Source of the DNA: Myxococcales bacterium
GTDB taxonomy: Bacteria; Myxococcota_A; UBA9042; UBA3505
Assembly: GCA_002728755.1 (NCBI GenBank)
Contig: PBVT01000047.1
Span: 186,001-250,000 of the forward strand
Direction of reading: 5' to 3'
Length of the DNA: 64,000 nucleotides
The notes beneath the pieces are model-generated. The model was not told where the DNA came from, did not search any database, and worked only from the letters and a program-made list of their open reading frames with translations. This document shows, piece by piece, positions 46,380-52,324 of this stretch. Numbering within the stretch: position 1 is the first letter of the stretch; the number at the start of each line of letters is the position of its first letter. The position numbers were made by a program, and so were the translations under genes.

Positions 46380-46973
46380 ATGGCTCAGTTCGAGGTCATT
46401 CGGGATATTGGGGAAACGATCAAGGAAATCTTGAAGGATTCCTTCGAGACCAATGGGTTTACAACCGTGCATATAAGCACCGAAAAACCCAAGAAGGACA
46501 ACATCAAGAATCTTCCTACGGTCAACGCATACCTGTATCACGTGTCCTTTGCGCCCAACTACCGGGAGCGCTCCGAAAACCTCGTCTCCGAATACACCGA
46601 GGATGGCGGCATCGTAGAATTTTACAAAGCCGCACCGGTGTATTTCTATGCTCATCTGATTATCAACGTCTGGGGAAATACTCCCAGCGAAGAGAACCTG
46701 TTGATGGGCCTCGCAATCAAAACCCTGTTGGACAAACCAATGGTGACCGGAGAAGAGCTCTCCGGAAATTCGTTCTACCCGGACGACCAACTCAATATCT
46801 ATCCAAACCTTCAGGCGGACTACAACGACACGCTCTCATTCTGGCGTTCATTAAACGAAGAAGTTCGCCCCTCAATGTACTACCACGTCAAATTTCGGAT
46901 CGAATCCGATCGGGTCAGTCGGCCCGTACGCAGAGTGCTTGGCAAGGAGTTTGCAGTGGACAGAAAGCCCTGA
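46380..46973 (+). CDS. CIS DUF4255 protein (Pvc16-like)
   Basis: A 197-residue protein of the DUF4255 family, represented in extracellular contractile injection systems by Pvc16/Afp16, which caps the end of the tube and sheath. Visible family elements are the N-terminal helix MAQFEVIRDIGETIKEIL, LPTVNAYLYHVSFAPNYRER and the late YYHVKFRIES strand. ATG 46380 is chosen because the conserved domain begins there; the frame extends to a TTG at 46353. It is the first structural gene of the CIS locus, followed at 104 bases by sheath 1. An overlapping frame is not the real gene. Confidence 0.85.
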   Translation: MAQFEVIRDIGETIKEILKDSFETNGFTTVHISTEKPKKDNIKNLPTVNAYLYHVSFAPNYRERSENLVSEYTEDGGIVEFYKAAPVYFYAHLIINVWGNTPSEENLLMGLAIKTLLDKPMVTGEELSGNSFYPDDQLNIYPNLQADYNDTLSFWRSLNEEVRPSMYYHVKFRIESDRVSRPVRRVLGKEFAVDRKP

Positions 46974-47077
46974 GGTCTTAACGTCCCAATTCAATCTTTG
47001 TATTCGTACTCTTCGGCTTGCCCGACTCATCCAAAGTTCATGTCTCTCAAATCGAAAACTAGGGAAAGGAGTTAACA

Positions 47078-48250
47078 ATGGCCACATCTTATCTGTCGCC
47101 TGGCGTATACGTCGAAGAGGTCGACCGTGGGACAAAGCCCCTGGAAATGGTGGGCACAAGTACGGTCGCATTTATTGGTGAAAGTAGCGTAGGCCCGGTC
47201 AACGAGCCGGTCTTCATCACCAACTGGTCACAGTTCGTAAAGACATTTGGAGATTTCCAGAATAGCGAACATCTGGCCCATGCCCTGTATGGTTTCTTCA
47301 ACAACGGTGGAGCGCGTGCATTCGTTCTTAACGTAGGCACCGACGACGCCGATGGAGACTCCAAAAAGGAAAAAGGTGGCGGCGGAAAGGCTGCCCGTTA
47401 CGTGGGGGCAGACAAGGGCCCTGGCGCACGTACTGGTCTCAAGGCCTTTGAAGAGATCGACGACATCAATATCGTCTGTGCACCCGGCCAGACCGATCCC
47501 GTAATCTGGGATGCCGTCCTCTCGCATTGTGAAAATATGCGATATCGCTTCGCTATCCTCGATTGCCCCGAGGTCATCGACAAGGGTGGCGTGAATAAGC
47601 TCGTGAAGCCCCGCGACTCCAAGTATGGATCCTATTACTTCCCGTGGGTACAGGTATATGACCCATACAAGGGTAATATCTTCCAGCCCCCGAGTGGCTA
47701 TATGGCTGGCGTCTATGCCCGCTCCGATGCCGAGCGCGGTGTACATAAAGCACCTGCCAACGAAATTGTTCGAGGTGCACTCGAACTTCGATACAACATC
47801 ACCAAAGGGGAACAGGATATCCTTAACCCGAAAGGTATCAACTGCATCCGCGCGTTCCCCAACCGTGGTATTCGCGTATGGGGTGCACGTACAATCTCGT
47901 CCGACGCTTCCTGGCGTTATGTGAACGTTCGTCGCTTGTTCAACATGGTCGAACAGTCTATCGAGATTGGAACCCAGTGGGTTGTATTCGAACCAAACGA
48001 CCAGAAACTCTGGAAACGTATTACCCGCGACATCTCTGCGTTCCTGCTTCGCCTCTGGCGGCAGGGCGCCCTGTTCGGCAAGACTCCGGAAGAGGCGTTC
48101 TTCGTCAAATGTGACGATGAAACCAATCCTCCTGAGGTCATTGATGCTGGCCAGGTCGTTATCGAAATCGGCATGTGCCCAGTGAAGCCCGCCGAATTCG
48201 TAATCTTCCGTATCGGTCAGATGCAAGCAGGAGGAGATATCTCCGAATAA
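47078..48250 (+). CDS. CIS tail sheath protein 1
   Basis: Contractile sheath subunit of a phage-tail-like injection system, 390 residues. It starts with the family pattern YLSPGVYVEEVDRGTKPLEM and ends with the conserved sheath core: IFQPPSGYMAGVYARSD, GVHKAPANE, GIRVWGARTISS, WVVFEPNDQKLW, EAFFVKCDD and CPVKPAEFVIFRI. It has an excellent ribosome site (AAAGGAG, seven bases before ATG). It is shorter than sheath 2 (588) because it lacks the latter's inserted beta domain, so it probably forms the bulk of the sheath. An 11-bp hairpin separates it from tube 1. Confidence 0.94.
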   Translation: MATSYLSPGVYVEEVDRGTKPLEMVGTSTVAFIGESSVGPVNEPVFITNWSQFVKTFGDFQNSEHLAHALYGFFNNGGARAFVLNVGTDDADGDSKKEKGGGGKAARYVGADKGPGARTGLKAFEEIDDINIVCAPGQTDPVIWDAVLSHCENMRYRFAILDCPEVIDKGGVNKLVKPRDSKYGSYYFPWVQVYDPYKGNIFQPPSGYMAGVYARSDAERGVHKAPANEIVRGALELRYNITKGEQDILNPKGINCIRAFPNRGIRVWGARTISSDASWRYVNVRRLFNMVEQSIEIGTQWVVFEPNDQKLWKRITRDISAFLLRLWRQGALFGKTPEEAFFVKCDDETNPPEVIDAGQVVIEIGMCPVKPAEFVIFRIGQMQAGGDISE

Positions 48251-48278
48251 TCTGTACCGTACTCTACCTAGTTTCCGC

Positions 48279-48307
48279 GATCGGGGAGCTGATACCTCCC
48301 CGATCGT
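48279..48307 (+). promoter_or_regulatory. Strong hairpin between sheath 1 and tube 1
   Basis: A perfect 11-bp GC-rich stem (48279-48289 with 48297-48307) and a 7-base loop, 28 bases after the sheath stop codon. No T run follows, so it is not a standard terminator. It could protect the sheath transcript's 3' end or set the sheath-to-tube ratio. Confidence 0.5.
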
Positions 48308-48366
48308 GCCCTCCCGAAAGGGAACCCCAAGCTCTATCGACAGTTCAAAGAATGTAGGAGGCAAGA

Positions 48367-48798
48367 ATGCCTAATCGTAGACCAAGTGATCATATTGGTG
48401 CCTTTAACTTCAAAGTAGAAATCGAAGGCGTCACTGTAGGTGCGTTCCGTAATGTGGAAGGCATGGATTCCGAGACCGAGGTAATCGAATACCAGGATGG
48501 TGATGACACCATCGCCCGTAAGCGACCCGGCCGTACCAAGTACAGCAATGTAACCCTTAAGCGTGGGTATACGAATAGCGATGAGCTATGGACCTGGCGT
48601 AAGAAGGTCATCGACGGCGTAGTAGAGCGTAAGTCGGGCTCGGTAATCCTGTGCGACGATACAGGCGACGAGATCATGCGTTACAACTTCTACGAAGCGT
48701 GGCCCTGCAAATGGAAAGGCTTCACTCTCGACGGTCAAGGCAAAGACGTCATGGTCGAAGAGATCGAAATGGCGGTCGAGAAAATCGAGCGCGCATAA
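48367..48798 (+). CDS. CIS tail tube protein 1
   Basis: A 143-residue inner-tube subunit of the T4 gp19/Pvc1 family: SDHIGAFNFKVEIEGVTVGAF, VEGMDSETEVIEYQDGDD, VTLKRGYTNSDELWTWRKKV and YNFYEAWPCKWKGFTLDGQG. Length and motifs are standard. AGGAGG precedes the ATG at a good distance. An intrinsic terminator follows directly, closing the first CIS unit. Confidence 0.94.
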   Translation: MPNRRPSDHIGAFNFKVEIEGVTVGAFRNVEGMDSETEVIEYQDGDDTIARKRPGRTKYSNVTLKRGYTNSDELWTWRKKVIDGVVERKSGSVILCDDTGDEIMRYNFYEAWPCKWKGFTLDGQGKDVMVEEIEMAVEKIERA

Positions 48799-48812
48799 AC
48801 GTCATCTAACCG

Positions 48813-48847
48813 AAAAAAGGCCGAAGATTTCTTCGGCCTTTTTTTTT
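48813..48847 (+). terminator. Intrinsic terminator after tube 1
   Basis: An A-run, a perfect 8-bp stem GGCCGAAG/CTTCGGCC (48819-48826 with 48831-48838), a 4-base loop and nine T residues (48839-48847). The A-run can pair with the T-run, so it could work on both strands. It is the best terminator in the window and ends the DUF4255-sheath 1-tube 1 unit. Confidence 0.9.
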
Positions 48848-48958
48848 CACCTCAGGCCTTCGCATAAATCCGCTCCTACGGAACAAACGTCCGAGGTTGC
48901 ACCGTTTGGGCGTCTGGCCTAGCATCAAGATCCACTTCATTATCACGGGGAGTACAAA

Positions 48959-49330
48959 ATGGCCTTCAAGACCGAATTCGAGTTCACCTTGCCAAAGGGC
49001 TTCGTGGACAAGGATGGCAATGTTCATCAGAAGGGGGTCATGCGCCTGGCGACGGCGAAGGATGAAATCGTTCCTCTGCAAGACTATCGAGTCCAGAATA
49101 ACAGGGCCTATCTGGTCATCATTCTTCTTTCGCGCGTTATATCCAAGTTGGGCGATCTGACCGCTATCAATCCTGGGGTTATCGAGGGCTTGTATTCATC
49201 GGACCTCGCCTACCTCCAGGAATTCTACCGCAAGATCAACGAGGACGGCAGTGCTGCCGTACCAGTGTCGTGTCCCGAATGTAAGCATAAATTCGAGATC
49301 GACATGGGCAGTGACCTGGGGGAATTGTAA
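48959..49330 (+). CDS. CIS tail-assembly chaperone-like protein
   Basis: A 123-residue protein with no known catalytic motif: N-terminal beta part (FKTEFEFTLPKGFVDKDGNV, RLATAKDEIVPLQDYRVQ), a helical middle (LVIILLSRVISKLGDLTAIN, LAYLQEFYRKIN) and a C-terminal CPECKH half zinc site. Proteins of this size and pattern stand before DUF6760 genes in CIS and phage-tail loci, where they resemble tail-assembly chaperones. GGGGAG ribosome site upstream. Its end overlaps, in another frame, the start of the next small gene, with a run of five G at 49318-49322. Confidence 0.72.
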   Translation: MAFKTEFEFTLPKGFVDKDGNVHQKGVMRLATAKDEIVPLQDYRVQNNRAYLVIILLSRVISKLGDLTAINPGVIEGLYSSDLAYLQEFYRKINEDGSAAVPVSCPECKHKFEIDMGSDLGEL

Positions 49331-49338
49331 GCTATCCA

Positions 49339-49491
49339 TTGGACCGCCTGTACCAGGAAGTCGCCTATATCGCCTATCACTTTCACTGGCCTATCGACGA
49401 CATTCTGGACATGGAACACAAGGAGCGTCAGATCTGGATCAAAGAGATTTCGGAGATCAACAAAGAAATCAATCAATCAAGGTCCACCTGA
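49339..49491 (+). CDS. DUF6760-like small CIS protein
   Basis: A 50-codon frame starting at TTG 49339: LDRLYQEVAYIAYHFHWPID, then DILDMEHKERQIWIKEI. This compact helical pattern (YxEVAYIAYHFHW, then IxxxxHxER-W) is that of the small DUF6760 proteins found in CIS and phage-tail loci. There is no good ribosome site close to the TTG. The frame is open back to 49315, inside the end of the preceding gene, in the -1 frame, so it may be made as an extension of the chaperone-like protein by ribosomal frameshifting, as in phage G/GT proteins (inference). Confidence 0.7.
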   Translation: MDRLYQEVAYIAYHFHWPIDDILDMEHKERQIWIKEISEINKEINQSRST

Positions 49492-49499
49492 CAAACTGG

Positions 49500-49555
49500 T
49501 TCCGAGCCCCGCAGTGGGTAGCAAAAAAAATCATAGGAGAAATCGGGGCTCGGAA
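49500..49555. promoter_or_regulatory. 12-bp inverted repeat upstream of sigma54 promoter
   Basis: TTCCGAGCCCCG at 49500-49511 and its exact reverse complement at 49544-49555, with 32 bases between. Arm centres are 44 bases apart (about four helical turns) and the whole is centred near -73 from the predicted sigma54 start, the usual place for activator binding sites. It could also fold as an RNA hairpin if transcribed from upstream. Confidence 0.6.
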
Positions 49556-49574
49556 TTCAAGGACAGTACATACG

Positions 49575-49590
49575 TGGCATGTTTGTTGCT
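49575..49590 (+). promoter_or_regulatory. Sigma54 promoter before sheath 2
   Basis: TGGCATGTTTGTTGCT matches the sigma54 (RpoN) consensus TGGCACG-N4-TTGCW with a single change (C to T). The invariant GG (49576-49577) and GC (49588-49589) are exactly ten bases apart. Transcription would begin near 49601, with TTGGAG as ribosome site before ATG 49638. It should make the second CIS unit depend on an NtrC-type activator. Confidence 0.75.
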
Positions 49591-49637
49591 TACGATAATT
49601 ATCGCCTGGGTCGTATAGGACCCAACTTGGAGCCATA

Positions 49638-51404
49638 ATGTTCGATCCCACCTACAGACCACCTGGTATCTACGAACTAGAACCAGAATTAACGATTAGC
49701 CAACCGACGCTTCGAGAGCGTGGTCTCGTTGGCTTCATCGGCTTGGCCGAACGTGGTCCCCTGGACGTGCCGGTTCGAATCGTCGATATCAATCAGTTCT
49801 ACGATATCTACGGGAATCTCGACGAAAAGAGCTACCTGGAGCCTGCAGTACAGGCCTTCTTCAAGAATGGTGGTGCCGAGTGTTATGTGCTTCGAATCGC
49901 TCATACGGATCCACGTAAGCCTGGTGAGATAGCAACCCTTTCGTCCGACCGCTTTCTAAACGCAGACGGTAAACCCTCCATCGACGTATTCGCTATCAAC
50001 GAGGGAGCCTGGGGTAATGTGGTAAATGTAGAGACGTTCCAGTCCGCACAGATCGCACAGACGTTCCTTACCCTCGATCTCAAGAAAGGCCAGACCTCGG
50101 CGACGGTAAAATCGACGCATGGTATTGCAAGAGGGGCCATTCTTCGGGTCTACGATGAGGACGGAAACGAAGAGATCCTCGAAGTCGCCAATATCGAAGG
50201 TCGAGAGGTCCATTTCCAGCCGGGACAAAAGGCGAAGCTGAACCATTCCTCTTCAGCACCAACCTATCTCGAACCCATTGAGTTTGGGATTCGTGTTTCT
50301 TTTCTGGGTCGAGAAGAAATCTTCGACAATGTGAGTCCCGGCCCACGTGCTCAGAACTATTTCGAAACCGTTATCAATGGTCAGAGCTCCATCATCTATG
50401 TGGCAGACCTGAACGAATCGTCCCCTGGATTTGAAACCATTCCCGCGATGGACACCCGTCTGCAGCTCAGCGGGGGCCAGGACGGGCTTCATGGTGTAAG
50501 CCCAGATGACTTCATCGGGAAAAACCTGGGACCCGGAGACCGGTCAGGCATCGCCTCGTTCGAGGTTATTGAAGACGTGGACGTTCTCTGCGCCCCGGAC
50601 TTGATGTGGGCCTATTCCAATAGCACCGGCTTCAATTCCCTGAAGGATATCGAAGTCGTCCAGCAGGCCATGGTCACACAATGTGAAAACCAACGGGACC
50701 GCTTCTGCATACTCGACCTACCGGACGGAAGCTCTCCAAATACCGCCCTTCAATGGCGCCAGCTTTTTGATACAGCCTATGCAGCCTTTTATTTCCCCTG
50801 GGTACAGGTCGACGATGGCCAAGGCCCCTTGTTAATCCCACCTAGTGGCATCGTATCAGGGGTATATGCTCGTTGTGATCTGAACATTGGCCTGCATAAA
50901 GCACCTGCGAACGAGGAACTCCTCGGTGCGCTGGATGTGGCCATCAGCCTGAATGAGACAGACGTCGGCGTATTGAACAACCACGGTATCAACTGCATCC
51001 GTTCCTTTAATGCACGTGGAATACGAGTTTGGGGAGCCCGCACCACCAGTAGCGACCCAATGCAGCAATATATCACCGTACGCAGGGTGATGAGTGCGGC
51101 GATTCGTACACTTCAAACCGATCTCCAATGGGTGATGTTTGAACCCAATAACCCCGCACTCTGGAAGAAGATCCTCCGGAATATTTCCTACTTCCTGTAT
51201 ACTCTCTGGCAGAATGGTTACCTAAAGGGTGGTACGCCGGAGCAGGCCTTCTTTGTAAAATGCGACGAAGACAATAACCCCATTGAATCTCGGGATCGGG
51301 GATATGTCGTTGTAGATGTAGGCTTGGCACCGGTTCGTCCGGCCGAGTTCGTCTTCTTCCGCGTTGTACAAGAAAACGAACTCTCAACCGCTGGACATGC
51401 CTGA
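49638..51404 (+). CDS. CIS tail sheath protein 2 (long form)
   Basis: 588 residues. The N-terminus (YRPPGIYELEP; GLVGFIGLAERGPLDVPVRI) and C-terminal core (LIPPSGIVSGVYARCD, GLHKAPANE, GIRVWGARTTSS, WVMFEPNNPALW, EQAFFVKCDED, PVRPAEFVFFRV) match sheath 1. Between them (about 110-300) is an extra beta domain, as in the longer sheath proteins (Pvc2/Pvc3 type) of known systems, which is expected to face outward. In such systems the minor sheath proteins contact the baseplate. It is the first gene of the sigma54-driven unit. Confidence 0.93.
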   Translation: MFDPTYRPPGIYELEPELTISQPTLRERGLVGFIGLAERGPLDVPVRIVDINQFYDIYGNLDEKSYLEPAVQAFFKNGGAECYVLRIAHTDPRKPGEIATLSSDRFLNADGKPSIDVFAINEGAWGNVVNVETFQSAQIAQTFLTLDLKKGQTSATVKSTHGIARGAILRVYDEDGNEEILEVANIEGREVHFQPGQKAKLNHSSSAPTYLEPIEFGIRVSFLGREEIFDNVSPGPRAQNYFETVINGQSSIIYVADLNESSPGFETIPAMDTRLQLSGGQDGLHGVSPDDFIGKNLGPGDRSGIASFEVIEDVDVLCAPDLMWAYSNSTGFNSLKDIEVVQQAMVTQCENQRDRFCILDLPDGSSPNTALQWRQLFDTAYAAFYFPWVQVDDGQGPLLIPPSGIVSGVYARCDLNIGLHKAPANEELLGALDVAISLNETDVGVLNNHGINCIRSFNARGIRVWGARTTSSDPMQQYITVRRVMSAAIRTLQTDLQWVMFEPNNPALWKKILRNISYFLYTLWQNGYLKGGTPEQAFFVKCDEDNNPIESRDRGYVVVDVGLAPVRPAEFVFFRVVQENELSTAGHA

Positions 51405-51432
51405 TTGCCTGTACGGACCAAGGAGCTGAAAG

Positions 51433-52260
51433 ATGGCAGACGATAACACCAATAAACCCAACGTTGAGGTCACCGATGACGGCGGCGTTCGCGCCACCGC
51501 GGGACCCGTTACTGCAACTGCGGATGCGAACGCAGTCCAGGGCGCTGTAGGCAAAGCGACGGAGATCGCCAAAGAGGTTGGCAGTGAGGTGGGTGAAGCC
51601 ATCGGTGGCGCCCAACTCGGCGAAGCCCTCGGAAATATGGCCGCGCAAAAGGTCAATCAGTTCCTGGGTGGTATCTTTGGGCAGCAAGCTGCCAGTGCGC
51701 TGGGAGCCGTCAACGAGATGGTCTTTGGTCGCCCCGATCCGCAACTGGCATTCCAATACCTTCTGGAAATCGACGGCGTCGCCAGTGCCGGCTTTAAGGA
51801 ATGCAACGGAATCGAATGGGAGATGGAGGTAAAGAACATCCGATCCGGTGGCAATAACCTCTACGAACATCACCTGCTGGGTCCCGCCAAATTTAAACCT
51901 CTCGAGGTCAAGAGGGGCTTTATGGCGTCCAATGGCGAGTTCTATACCTGGCTAAAAAAATGTCTCAGCTCTGAGACCACCGAAGGTATTCGAACGAGCG
52001 TTTCGTTGGTTATCTATACCGATGGAATGCAAGAGGCCGGACGCTTCAATTTCTACAACGCGTTCATCTCCAAATGGACGGGACCATCTCTGGACGCCGG
52101 CAGTACCGAGATCGCTTTCGAGTCGGCCACCATCGTCTACGATTGGTTCGAATGGCTTCCTGGTGGGGCCATCGCAGAAGCCGCCAAGAAAGCAGGTGGA
52201 GCCGCCGCTGCAGCTGGCCGATCCATCTCTATTGATATTGGTGGCATCTTATCTATCTAG
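51433..52260 (+). CDS. CIS tube protein 2 with long N-terminal extension
   Basis: A 275-residue tube-family protein (gp19-like; Pvc5 position). The tube domain spans about 98-240: PQLAFQYLLEIDGVASAGF, ECNGIEWEMEVKNIRSGG, LEVKRGFMASNGEFYTWLKK and FYNAFISKWTGPSLDAG. Unlike tube 1 (143 residues), it carries about 95 extra N-terminal residues rich in Ala, Gly, Val and Glu with heptad-like helices (AKEVGSEVGEAIGG; AAQKVNQFLGGIFGQQAAS) and a C-terminal Ala/Gly hydrophobic tail. It is likely the first tube ring on the baseplate hub; the extension may fill or plug the lumen (inference). Confidence 0.85.
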   Translation: MADDNTNKPNVEVTDDGGVRATAGPVTATADANAVQGAVGKATEIAKEVGSEVGEAIGGAQLGEALGNMAAQKVNQFLGGIFGQQAASALGAVNEMVFGRPDPQLAFQYLLEIDGVASAGFKECNGIEWEMEVKNIRSGGNNLYEHHLLGPAKFKPLEVKRGFMASNGEFYTWLKKCLSSETTEGIRTSVSLVIYTDGMQEAGRFNFYNAFISKWTGPSLDAGSTEIAFESATIVYDWFEWLPGGAIAEAAKKAGGAAAAAGRSISIDIGGILSI

Positions 52261-52324
52261 CCATCCCACTCGCTCATATCTAAACCCAATTTCACCCTAC
52301 GTTTCACCCAAACCCAGATAACTC

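Noticed and set aside
46322-46981. An alternative overlapping open frame of 219 codons on the plus strand over the DUF4255 gene
   Set aside because: Its composition is Arg/Gln/Ser-rich without structure, while the frame starting at 46380 matches the DUF4255 family from end to end.
47228-48364. A long minus-strand open frame of 378 codons opposite sheath 1
   Set aside because: Sheath 1 is a clear family member on the plus strand; the opposite frame is a codon-bias shadow without any recognised motif.
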